Source: Nitrospirae bacterium RBG_16_64_22 (lineage in GTDB: Bacteria > Nitrospirota > RBG-16-64-22). Taken from it: a stretch of DNA of 40,011 nucleotides. The stretch is taken from NCBI GenBank assembly GCA_001803795.1, contig MHEK01000105.1, positions 1-40,011 on the forward strand, in the 5' to 3' direction. The position numbers were made by a program, and so were the translations under genes. Shown piece by piece: positions 34,072-40,011 of this stretch; the stretch's first letter is position 1, and the number at the start of each line of letters is the position of its first letter. The notes under the pieces were generated by a model that saw only the letters and a list, made by a program, of their open reading frames with translations, did not search any database and had not been told where the DNA came from.

Positions 34072-34391
34072 TGCCCGCTCTTCAGCCAGAGATACCTCCG
34101 CACATACGGGATTTGATCCGCCATCTTCCCCCGGACATCAAGGCGCTCGTCAAGGCCGCTCTGCGATTTCTCGCACAGAATCCCCGAGGCGGGACTCCTC
34201 TTGGCGGAGATCTGGAGGGTTTCTGGAAGTATCGCGTGAGGCGGTTCCGGGTCATCTACGCCGTCGATACGCGTAGAAAGGCCCTCCGCGTACTGGCAGT
34301 CGGTCATCGGCGCGAGATCTACGACGAAGTCACGCGGATTCTGAAAACTGCCGCCGAGAGCGGTCGTCGGGAAGCGGGACGAGATCGCTGA
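34071..34391 (+). CDS. RelE/ParE-family toxin
   Basis: This 106-residue basic protein fits the RelE/ParE fold: helical N-terminus (IRDLIRHLPPDIKALVKAAL), then FWKYRVRRFRVIYAVD and LRVLAVGHRREIY, matching the family's YRxRxGxYRIxY and VxxVxHRxxxY patterns. RelE members cut mRNA on the ribosome and ParE members poison gyrase; the sequence does not decide which. It starts with GTG, overlapping the antitoxin stop (TAGTG). It is the second gene of the two-gene unit. Confidence 0.9.
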   Translation: MPALQPEIPPHIRDLIRHLPPDIKALVKAALRFLAQNPRGGTPLGGDLEGFWKYRVRRFRVIYAVDTRRKALRVLAVGHRREIYDEVTRILKTAAESGRREAGRDR

Positions 34392-34459
34392 GGCTTGGTG
34401 GAGCGGGGATCTTGCGGTGGGTTTTGAGCAACTCATGGGCAAGAGAGGAGGGGCCAACG

Positions 34460-34696
34460 GTGAACGAGCCGGACCCGCCGATCCGTGTGGAGTGCTACGC
34501 GGGACACAAGGGAGAGGAAACGCCGCGGCGGTTCACGATCGGCGAGCGGCGGGTTGAGGTCGTCGACGTTCTCGACCGCTGGCTCGCGCCGGATCACCGC
34601 TACTTCAAGGTGAAGGGCGATGATGGGGCCCTCTATATCCTCCGGCACGATCTCCTGACGGGCCGATGGGAGATCACGCTGTTCGAGGCCGGATAG
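34460..34696 (+). CDS. Small conserved hypothetical protein (DUF6504-like pattern)
   Basis: This 78-residue protein has a distinctive pattern: RVECYAGHKGEETPRRF, then VVDVLDRWLAPDHRYFKV, then LYILRHDLLTGRWEITLF. It looks like a small all-beta protein with conserved Trp and Tyr residues. The pattern recalls DUF6504-type proteins, but I hold that loosely. The likely start is GTG at 34460, preceded by GAGAGGAGGGG; the track's ATG is 16 codons earlier. No cysteine cluster or signal peptide is present. Function is unknown. Confidence 0.7.
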   Translation: MNEPDPPIRVECYAGHKGEETPRRFTIGERRVEVVDVLDRWLAPDHRYFKVKGDDGALYILRHDLLTGRWEITLFEAG

Positions 34697-34715
34697 GCGG
34701 GAGAGAGAAAAAACG

Positions 34716-34739
34716 GTTCGGAGTTGGGAGTTCGGAGTT
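34716..34739 (+). repeat. Short gttcggagtt direct repeat
   Basis: Two copies of gttcggagtt (34716-34725, 34730-34739) lie in the 65-bp gap before the transporter gene. They are similar in style to, but not the same as, the gtgaatcg repeats at 5-7 kb. Confidence 0.5.
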
Positions 34740-34761
34740 AGAAGATGGGAGGTTGCTGCGG

Positions 34762-35673
34762 GTGGCGGTTGTTGTTCTTCTGATCGGTGTTGCGCTCATC
34801 AGCACGTCGGCCATTCTGGTGACGCTCGCGGGTTCGCCGCCGACGGTCTCCGCCTTCTACCGGAACGCGTTCGCCGCGGGGATGTGGCTTCCCATCATCC
34901 TCGTCGGGCTCGCGCGGGGGAACGGAACGGCCCACCTTCGCCATTCGGGGCGGACGTGGCTGAGACTCTTTCTTCTCGGCTTCTTCTTCGCCGTGGACCT
35001 CTGGGCGTGGCACCGTTCCATCTTCCTCATCGGGGCGGGTCCGGCCACGCTGATCGGAAACTCCCAAATCTTCTTCATCGGCGCGCTCTCGTTCTGGTTT
35101 TTCAAGGAGCGGGCAGGCCGGTTCTTCTGGCCGGGGGCGGTTCTCGCCATGGCGGGAATCGCCCTCCTGACCCTGACGCGAGGGTTCGGGGGAGACGTTC
35201 TCGTGGGTCTCTTCATGGGGATGGTCACGGCCCTGACGTATAGCGCGTTCCTGCTCGTGCTGAAGTCTCTTCTGGACGCGGAGATCGACCTCCCGTCCGT
35301 TCTCTTCTGGACGGCCCTCATCGCGGCGCTCCTCCTCCTGCTCCCGGCGGCCTGGGAGCGGAACAATCCCTTGGACGAGCCGCCCGCGGCGCTCGGCTGG
35401 CTCGTCCTGCACGCCTTTCTCTCGTCGGTCCTCGGCTGGTGGCTGATCGCGAGGGGAATGGAGCGTCTCCCCGTCTGGACGGCGTCCACGCTTCTTCTCA
35501 TGCAACCCGTGATGACGTTCGCGGAGGGCTGGGCGGTGCTGGGGCAGGCCGTTACGCCGCTTCAGGTTTGCGGTGTTGTCCTGGCCCTCGCCGGAATCCG
35601 TCTGGCCAACGCGGGAGAAGCTCGCTTTACGCGCCCAGGAGCGGCAGGAGCTGGGGGAACGTGGGGAACATGA
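34762..35673 (+). CDS. EamA/DMT-family transporter
   Basis: This protein of about 303 residues is a drug/metabolite-type transporter with about ten membrane helices in two EamA repeats. Family features include PPTVSAFYRN near residue 24, WAWHRSIFLIGAGPATLIGN near 82 and a second repeat ending LLLMQPVMTFAEGWAVLGQ and VLALAGIRLAN. I favour the GTG at 34762, 9 bp after GGGAGG; the track's ATG lies in the previous gene and would add about 30 non-hydrophobic residues. The substrate is unknown; amino acids or metabolites are common for the family. Its 3' end overlaps the convergent gene by 47 bp. Confidence 0.88.
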   Translation: MAVVVLLIGVALISTSAILVTLAGSPPTVSAFYRNAFAAGMWLPIILVGLARGNGTAHLRHSGRTWLRLFLLGFFFAVDLWAWHRSIFLIGAGPATLIGNSQIFFIGALSFWFFKERAGRFFWPGAVLAMAGIALLTLTRGFGGDVLVGLFMGMVTALTYSAFLLVLKSLLDAEIDLPSVLFWTALIAALLLLLPAAWERNNPLDEPPAALGWLVLHAFLSSVLGWWLIARGMERLPVWTASTLLLMQPVMTFAEGWAVLGQAVTPLQVCGVVLALAGIRLANAGEARFTRPGAAGAGGTWGT

Positions 35674-36076
35674 CGGCGACGATGATGACGAGAGCGATGA
35701 GGACCAGGAACAGGGCTTTGTAGCCGGCGTCTTTCCCCCAGTCGGCCGACTCGATCCCGCCTCCGGCAGTGTCTCCGGGGGCGGTAGATTCCTCCGGCCG
35801 CGCTTCCGGCCGGTCCAGGTTCATCGCCAGCGTCTGGATCTGCGAATCGCTCAACAGGCCCAGGTTTTCCTTGACTTCCTCGACCTGCTCCGCGGAGATT
35901 CCTTTCTGCAGAAGGGCTGCCTGGACGGTCTCCTCGCCCAGGAACGACCGGATCGTCTGGATGTTCTCTTCCCGCGGTGTCGTATCGGCCGTGGAGGCGA
36001 GGGCGCTTCCAAAGCCGGCAAAGAGCGTAAACAGCGTCACGAGCATGACCTTGAGCGGAGCCGGGGCGTTCTTCAT
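35627..36076 (-). CDS. PA2779-family membrane-anchored protein
   Basis: This 149-residue protein has a signal-like hydrophobic start (KVMLVTLFTLFAGFGSALA), a helical middle part, and a C-terminal membrane helix (FLVLIALVIIVAVMFPTF). The middle, IRSFLGEETVQAALLQKGIS followed by LLSDSQIQTLAMNLD, matches the PA2779 (DUF6627) pattern of short periplasmic proteins. In other organisms such genes lie beside a C39-peptidase-like gene, which is absent here. Function is unknown. The start is at 36076 after GAGGAAGAAACG. It converges on the EamA gene, with 47 bp of overlap at the 3' ends. Confidence 0.75.
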   Translation of the reverse strand: MKNAPAPLKVMLVTLFTLFAGFGSALASTADTTPREENIQTIRSFLGEETVQAALLQKGISAEQVEEVKENLGLLSDSQIQTLAMNLDRPEARPEESTAPGDTAGGGIESADWGKDAGYKALFLVLIALVIIVAVMFPTFPQLLPLLGA

Positions 36077-36189
36077 CGTTTCTTCCTCCTCGGAAGGGTG
36101 ACAGCCGGGATCGCGCGGGCGGATCGCGTGGGCGAAGACTAGCACATCCTGGGGCGCGCAGGAACCTGTTTGGGGGCCGGAAAAAGGAG

Positions 36190-36221
36190 TTGATCCTTTC
36201 CCCTGGGGGAAGGTTTATCCT
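36190..36221 (+). promoter_or_regulatory. MerR-type promoter with palindromic operator
   Basis: A -35 TTGATC (36190-36195) and a -10 TATCCT (36216-36221) are separated by 20 bp, the long spacing typical of MerR-activated promoters. The spacer region holds the near-perfect 19-bp palindrome cctttcccctgggggaagg (36195-36213), very close to the CCTTCC-GGAAGG operators of copper and mercury regulators. It precedes the MerR gene, which likely regulates its own operon. Confidence 0.75.
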
Positions 36222-36237
36222 TGTGGCGAGGCGACAG

Positions 36238-36729
36238 ATGGATCGACAGGCGCTCACGATCAGGCAGTTGGCGAGAGAGGGCGGCGTCTCGTCGAAGACG
36301 CTCCGTCACTGGGAAGAGCTGGGGTTGATTCGCTCGCCCGGGCGGACGCGGGCCAACTACCGCCTGTATGCCCAGGCCGACGTGGACCGTGTCCTCTTCA
36401 TCCTGAAAGCCAAGAGCCTGGGATTCACGCTCGCCGAGATCAGGCGGGTCTTCGATCTGGCGCGCACCCGGACGGCGCCCTGCGATGCCGTGATGAAGTG
36501 GGCGGCCGAGAGGACCAAGTCCCTCGAAGATCAGATCCGAATGCTGAAGGACCTGAAGAAACGGTTGGAGCGCTACCGGAAGCGATGGGCGTCCAAGAAA
36601 TCCGCGGAGCGTCTCGGGGCGAACGAAGTCTGCCGATGTATCGCTTCGGTCTCCGAGGAGGAGGCGCGGCAGAGCACCCAGGCCCCTCGCGTAATCTCCC
36701 GGAGGACCGGGAAGGCCTGGAAGGGATGA
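36238..36729 (+). CDS. MerR-family metal-type regulator
   Basis: This 163-residue regulator has a MerR N-terminal DNA-binding domain (LTIRQLAREGGVSSKTLRHW, then LIRSPGRTRANYRLY), a long dimerisation helix and three cysteines, Cys82 (TAPCDAV) and Cys132/Cys134 (VCRC). Paired cysteines of this kind bind metals or thiol-reactive signals in MerR, CueR and ZntR, but the spacing does not match any one exactly, so the effector is uncertain. I start it at 36238, about 17 bp after the -10 box, so its leader is very short. It is followed 3 bp later by the thioredoxin-like gene. Confidence 0.9.
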   Translation: MDRQALTIRQLAREGGVSSKTLRHWEELGLIRSPGRTRANYRLYAQADVDRVLFILKAKSLGFTLAEIRRVFDLARTRTAPCDAVMKWAAERTKSLEDQIRMLKDLKKRLERYRKRWASKKSAERLGANEVCRCIASVSEEEARQSTQAPRVISRRTGKAWKG

Positions 36730-36732
36730 GAG

Positions 36733-37008
36733 ATGCCGATCGTCGTTGAAGTGTTCAGCTCGCCGGGATGCGCGAAGTGCGTCAGGGCGAAGGACGAGGT
36801 GCTCCGCTTCATCCGGGAGCACGGCCGCGGCGCGGTCGATCTCAGGGAAGTGAACGTCCTGGAGGCGATGGACCGGGCCCTGGATCTCGGCGTCATGGCG
36901 ACGCCTGCGATCGCCGTCGACGGGGAACTCGTGTTTCGCACTCTGCCCCGCGAGAAGGCCCTGCGGGCCGAGTTGGAATCGCGTCTCGACCGGAAGGGAA
37001 AACCGTGA
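36733..37008 (+). CDS. Small thioredoxin-like protein
   Basis: This 91-residue protein has a thioredoxin-like fold with active site SPGCAKC (Cys13 and Cys16) and the cis-proline segment VMATPAIAVDGELV near residue 56. It is shorter than classical thioredoxins, nearer to glutaredoxin-like or redox-active disulfide proteins. It has no signal peptide and should be cytoplasmic, giving or taking electrons from the CcdA-like membrane proteins encoded next. Its stop overlaps the ATG of the first CcdA-like gene. Confidence 0.87.
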   Translation: MPIVVEVFSSPGCAKCVRAKDEVLRFIREHGRGAVDLREVNVLEAMDRALDLGVMATPAIAVDGELVFRTLPREKALRAELESRLDRKGKP

Positions 37009-37634
37009 TGGAGCCTTGGGCGATTCTCGTTTTCGCCGTCGTCCTCGGCGCCCTGGCCTTCTTCGAGCCGTGCGCGATCGCCTCGAACGTCCTCTTCACG
37101 CAGTATGTCCAGCGGATCTCCCGGCGCGAGCGGTTTGGCCAGTTGGGACGGATGGCCCTGGCCCGGATCGGCCTGCTGGTCGCGCTGGGGCTTGCCGTGA
37201 GCGGTCTCGCGCGGGCAGGGGGAATCGCGTTGCCGGACATCTTTCTCGAGGTCGCCTACGGTTCGTTCGGCGCCGTCTACGTCGTCAGCCGCTTCGTCTA
37301 CATTCCCGTTCCGCACATCCGGTTCTACGGCATCGTTCCCGGGGCCGAACGTCGTCTGGCCGAAGGCACGAAGCTCGGCTTGACGCTCCCCGCGTGCACG
37401 ATCCCCCTGGCGGGCGCTCTCCTGATGGCTCTGGCCGGGGCGGCCCGTCCGGCCCTTGGCGCGGCCGCGATGCTCCTGTTCGCCGTATTTTTCTCGATTC
37501 CGGCCTTCATCTACTCCTTCCGGCCGGCGACGGCGCGAACGCTCCGGTTTCTCGACCGCTCGGCCCGGACGACGCCGTACCTCACGGGCATCCTGTTCGC
37601 TCTCGTCGCGGCGGGAAAGGCGCTCGCGGCCTGA
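37008..37634 (+). CDS. CcdA/DsbD-like membrane thiol transporter, paralogue 1
   Basis: This 208-residue protein has about six membrane helices and the two cysteines expected of CcdA/DsbD transmembrane domains: Cys22 (FFEPCAIASN) and Cys130 (LPACTIPLAG). Such proteins pass electrons from cytoplasmic thioredoxin across the membrane to periplasmic partners. The ATG is at 37008; the longer track ORF upstream is an artefact. It lies between the thioredoxin-like gene and a second CcdA-like gene. The target could be the MerP-like protein of this operon. Confidence 0.87.
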   Translation: MEPWAILVFAVVLGALAFFEPCAIASNVLFTQYVQRISRRERFGQLGRMALARIGLLVALGLAVSGLARAGGIALPDIFLEVAYGSFGAVYVVSRFVYIPVPHIRFYGIVPGAERRLAEGTKLGLTLPACTIPLAGALLMALAGAARPALGAAAMLLFAVFFSIPAFIYSFRPATARTLRFLDRSARTTPYLTGILFALVAAGKALAA

Positions 37635-37636
37635 CC

Positions 37637-38344
37637 ATGCCCGACGCCGCCGCGCTACGGGACGTTGTCGCGCACGTCTCCCTTTTGAGCTTCGCGTTCG
37701 CTTTTCTCGCGGGTCTGGTTCTCTCCTTCAATCCCGGCTCTTTCGCCGCCATTCCGGTCGCCGTGGGATACTTCGCCTCGGGTGCGCGCGATGCGCGCCA
37801 CGCTTTCCTTCTTGCGGGGGCTTTCGTCGCCGGGACGTCCGCGGCCGACGTCCTCCTGGGGGTCCTGTTCGCGGCGGCGGGGAACTACGCCGTTGCCATG
37901 GTTTTCGGGCCCCGATGGGGGCTGGTGATCGGACCGGTCCTTCTCTTGCTCGGGCTCCGGTGGCTGAACATCGTCTCGTTCCGCCTGCCGGTCCTCGCGC
38001 CCAAGGGAAGAAAGACGGCGACCTACGCCGGCGCGTTTGTCTTGGGGCTTCCGTTCTCGCTCGCCGTCTGCCCGTTCTGCGTGCCGGCGCTCGTCACGAT
38101 CCTGACCGTCGCGGCCGCCACGGGGAAGGTCTGGTACTCGGCAGGGCTTCTGCTGGCCTATTCCGCCGGGCGCGGGGTCCCGATCCTCGCGGCGGCCGCG
38201 GGTCTGGGGGCGGTCGAGCAGATGCGGGGGATGGAGCGGTTCGTCCCGTGGATCGAGAAGGGGGGCGGGGTCATCCTGGTCCTCGCGGGACTGTACATGG
38301 TCTGGAGCTACGCTCATCCGGCGTGGCTGATCGACCGGACTTAG
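37637..38344 (+). CDS. CcdA-like membrane protein, paralogue 2 with altered cysteines
   Basis: This 235-residue protein has about six membrane helices and the general CcdA plan, but its first conserved Cys is replaced: FNPGSFAAIP, with Gly34 in the usual NPC position. The second site has two cysteines, AVCPFCVPAL (Cys145, Cys148). It therefore may not do standard two-cysteine electron transfer, and could instead bind a metal or form a disulfide within the CPFC motif. It starts 2 bp after the first paralogue. It is followed 11 bp later by the MerP-like gene. Confidence 0.83.
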   Translation: MPDAAALRDVVAHVSLLSFAFAFLAGLVLSFNPGSFAAIPVAVGYFASGARDARHAFLLAGAFVAGTSAADVLLGVLFAAAGNYAVAMVFGPRWGLVIGPVLLLLGLRWLNIVSFRLPVLAPKGRKTATYAGAFVLGLPFSLAVCPFCVPALVTILTVAAATGKVWYSAGLLLAYSAGRGVPILAAAAGLGAVEQMRGMERFVPWIEKGGGVILVLAGLYMVWSYAHPAWLIDRT

Positions 38345-38355
38345 GGAGGCGCTTG

Positions 38356-38655
38356 ATGAGGGCACGGTCTTTCCTGATGATCGGGGTTCTGATGCTCGTT
38401 CCGTCTGCCGCGGAAGCGGTGGGAAGCGAGGCGAGCGTGACGCTCGGCGTGAAGAACATGCTCTGCGTCAATTGCCGGGCGAACATCATCGGGGCCTTGA
38501 AGAAAACGGAGGGCGTCAAGCGGACCGACGCCGATCTGACGGCAAGGACGGTGACGGTTGCCTACGATCCGGCCGTCACGACGCCGGAGAGGATCTCCGA
38601 AACAATCCGGAAACTGGGGTACGAAGTACGGACCCGCATGCCCTTTAGCCCGTGA
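38356..38655 (+). CDS. MerP-like periplasmic heavy-metal-binding protein
   Basis: This 99-residue protein has an N-terminal signal peptide (SFLMIGVLMLVPSAAEA) and a heavy-metal-associated domain with metal-binding motif MLCVNC (Cys37, Cys40), in the place of GMTCxxC in MerP and CopZ. It ends ISETIRKLGYEV, a typical HMA C-terminus. It would bind Hg, Cu or another soft metal in the periplasm. The ATG is at 38356 after GGGAGG. It is the last gene of the MerR-thioredoxin-CcdA operon. No mercuric reductase or MerT is seen here. Confidence 0.88.
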   Translation: MRARSFLMIGVLMLVPSAAEAVGSEASVTLGVKNMLCVNCRANIIGALKKTEGVKRTDADLTARTVTVAYDPAVTTPERISETIRKLGYEVRTRMPFSP

Positions 38656-38702
38656 GGGACCCTGGCTGGATCCTGCCCGGCCGCCCAACAGTTGACTCCG
38701 AC

Positions 38703-38941
38703 TTTGGGGACGCGAGTTTGGGGACGTTGTGTGCGCCCCGATGAAAGGACGACAGGACGACAGGGACGACAGGGGGACGTTGCAAGGTTAGTTAGTTTAT
38801 TCGAGGAACTGGTCTTCTTGCCGGTGCATCCGGGCTTTTCGGACAGACTTGGAAAAGACTCCGGGACCCGGCGACCCTTTGGCGACCCTTTGGGGACGTT
38901 GATAAAGGCGACCCTTTGGACCCTTTGGGGACGTTGATAAA
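38703..38941. repeat. REP-like ttggggacg repeats before the transposase
   Basis: The 333-bp gap before the transposase has no other gene. It contains several copies of tttggggacg, three of gacgacag (about 38747-38772), and two near-identical 22-base copies of accctttggggacgttgataaa, at 38885-38906 and 38920-38941, spaced by 35 bases. The second copy runs into the 17-bp terminal repeat. Repeats of this kind are typical of REP-type sequences near RAYT genes. Confidence 0.7.
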
Positions 38942-38953
38942 AGTATAAATAAG

Positions 38954-38982
38954 TTGACTGTCCGGCCCAGGATAGGTATGTT
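38954..38982 (+). promoter_or_regulatory. Transposase promoter, probably leaderless
   Basis: TTGACT (38954-38959), a 17-bp spacer and TATGTT (38977-38982) form a good promoter just inside the left end. Transcription would start about 7 bp further on, at or next to the ATG at 38989, leaving little or no leader. Confidence 0.55.
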
Positions 38983-38988
38983 GCGCGC

Positions 38989-39990
38989 ATGCCCCGTCAG
39001 GCGAGGATAGACGCTCCCGGAGCGCTCCACCACATCATCGTCCGTGGTATCGAGCGGCGAAGGATCTTCTTAGATCCCGCCGACTACGATGCCTTCCTTC
39101 AGCGGCTCTCCCGGGTTCTTGCCGAGGCCTCCACCCCCTGCTATGCCTGGGCCTTGATGCCGAACCATTTCCACCTCCTGCTCCGGACCGGCCAAGCCCC
39201 CCTGTCCGCCGTCATGCGCAGGCTCCTCACCGGCTACGCCGTTGAATTCAACCGCAGGCACAGACGGACGGGACACCTGTTTCAGAACCGCTACAAATCG
39301 GTTCTCTGCCAGGAGGACCCGTACCTCCTCGAACTGGTTCGATACATCCACCTCAATCCCTTGAGGGGCCGGGTTGTGGAAACCCTGGCCGATCTTGGGA
39401 AGCATCCGTACTGCGGCCACGGAGCCGTCCTGGGGAAGGTCCGAAGAGACTGGCAGGAGACCCGGTACGTCCTGGGGCTCTTCTCGAAGGACCTGGGCGA
39501 GGCCCGCAGGCGGTACGCGCGGTTTGTTCAGGAGGGGGAGAAGCAGGGGCGCCGGCCCGAGCTGACGGGCGGGGGTCTTCGGAGAAGCCTCAAGGGATGG
39601 GTCGAATCCGGAGCACGTCGGAAGGGTACCCGCGTCATGTCCGACGAGAGGATACTTGGGGAAGGGGACTTCGTCCTGGAGACGCTCAGGGCGGCCGAGG
39701 AGGCGATGACGAGGCGATCGGCCCTCAGGCGCAAAGGCTACAACCTCAAGCGGATCCTGAGACGGGTCTGCGAGCTGTTTTCTCTTGGGACGGAAGAACT
39801 CTTTTCTCCCCAGAGAACCCGCCGGGTTGCAAATGCTCGGAGCCTTTTCTGCTATTGGGCCGTTGGGGAACTCGGAGAGAGCGGGGCCTCCGTGGCCCGC
39901 CTGTTGGGGGTGACCCAGCCGGCTGTCAGCATCGCCGCCCGGCGGGGGAAGGCAGTCGCCCAGGAAGGCCGCTACCGCCTGGAGGCGTGA
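38989..39990 (+). CDS. REP-associated tyrosine transposase with C-terminal DNA-binding domain
   Basis: This 333-residue protein belongs to the Y1/RAYT (TnpA_REP) transposases. It shows GALHHIIVRGIERRRIF at the start, the HUH-type motif MPNHFHLLLRT near residue 57, the YAVEFNRRHRRTGHLFQNRYKS segment near 85 and YIHLNPLRGRVV near 120, all typical. Beyond about residue 230 it has a helical region, GYNLKRILRRVCELFSLG, and VARLLGVTQPAVSIA, resembling a DnaA C-terminal / helix-turn-helix domain seen in larger RAYTs. RAYTs move short REP sequences and usually exist as single copies. It appears intact. Confidence 0.93.
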   Translation: MPRQARIDAPGALHHIIVRGIERRRIFLDPADYDAFLQRLSRVLAEASTPCYAWALMPNHFHLLLRTGQAPLSAVMRRLLTGYAVEFNRRHRRTGHLFQNRYKSVLCQEDPYLLELVRYIHLNPLRGRVVETLADLGKHPYCGHGAVLGKVRRDWQETRYVLGLFSKDLGEARRRYARFVQEGEKQGRRPELTGGGLRRSLKGWVESGARRKGTRVMSDERILGEGDFVLETLRAAEEAMTRRSALRRKGYNLKRILRRVCELFSLGTEELFSPQRTRRVANARSLFCYWAVGELGESGASVARLLGVTQPAVSIAARRGKAVAQEGRYRLEA

Positions 39991-40011
39991 GGAATATTTA
40001 TACTTTTATCA

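Larger units (their letters stand above)
38935..40011 (+). mobile_element. RAYT transposon-like unit with 17-bp inverted ends
   Basis: A perfect 17-bp inverted repeat, tgataaaagtataaata at 38935-38951 and tatttatacttttatca at 39995-40011, frames the transposase gene. The right copy coincides with the end of the window, so the unit may continue. The left end continues outward as ttggggacg, so the right flank is expected to read acgtccccaa. Confidence 0.8.

Noticed and set aside
36733-38655. A complete mercury resistance operon
   Set aside because: MerA, MerT and MerB are absent; only MerR- and MerP-like proteins are present together with thiol-redox genes.

Overview
This 40 kb, high-GC window reads as part of the chromosome of an uncultured Gram-negative-like bacterium with dissimilatory sulfur metabolism. 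The evidence is a complete sat-aprB-aprA cluster and, a few genes away, qmoA-qmoB followed by separate hdrC and hdrB genes instead of a fused qmoC. An HdrBC-type Qmo arrangement is best known from Gram-positive sulfate reducers, but a periplasmic MerP-like protein, a PA2779-family protein and the general gene content do not look Gram-positive. I cannot assign a phylum from sequence alone, and the direction of sulfur flow (reduction is likeliest) is an inference.

Layout. 1-2.1 kb: the 3' end of sucD with a histone-H1-like lysine tail, an orphan NuoF-like flavoprotein and an unknown protein. 2.1-5.3 kb: a split cobalamin-dependent methionine synthase, with the reactivation domain as its own gene. 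5.3-8.8 kb: Nudix hydrolase, phosphofructokinase and IlvD, separated by small octamer repeats and a structured palindrome. 8.9-13.8 kb (minus strand): an HD hydrolase, then a two-gene unit with a PilZ / LuxD-like hydrolase / methyltransferase fusion and a membrane histidine kinase. 14.2-20.6 kb: RdgB with a probable CTG start, Sat, AprB, AprA, a strong terminator, a YkgJ-type cysteine-cluster protein and an NmrA-like SDR. 20.7-26.5 kb (minus strand): HdrB, HdrC, QmoB, QmoA and a PmtA-like methyltransferase. 26.8-33.6 kb: an operon for a molybdopterin oxidoreductase, two polyferredoxins, a small unknown protein, a TorD-like chaperone and an FAD/NAD oxidoreductase. 33.7-36.1 kb: a Phd/RelE-type toxin-antitoxin pair, a small conserved protein, an EamA transporter and a PA2779-family protein. 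36.2-38.7 kb: a MerR-regulated thiol/metal operon. 38.7-40 kb: a REP-associated tyrosine transposase framed by a perfect 17-bp inverted repeat, the right copy of which ends at the window edge.

How the genes work together. Sat activates sulfate to APS, AprBA interconverts APS and sulfite, and QmoAB-HdrCB would couple AprBA to quinone or thiol/ferredoxin pools. The molybdenum operon lacks visible Tat signals and a NrfD-type membrane anchor, so it looks like a cytoplasmic redox enzyme linked to NAD(P)H through its FAD subunit. The MerR operon pairs a thioredoxin-like protein with two CcdA-type membrane proteins and a periplasmic MerP-like protein, suggesting metal-responsive thiol chemistry.

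The most novel items are the three-domain PilZ-LuxD-like-methyltransferase protein 4 bp upstream of a histidine kinase, and a pair of dispersed intergenic repeats inside the molybdenum operon whose hairpins are preserved by two compensatory base-pair changes. Most long ORFs on opposite strands are shadows caused by high GC.
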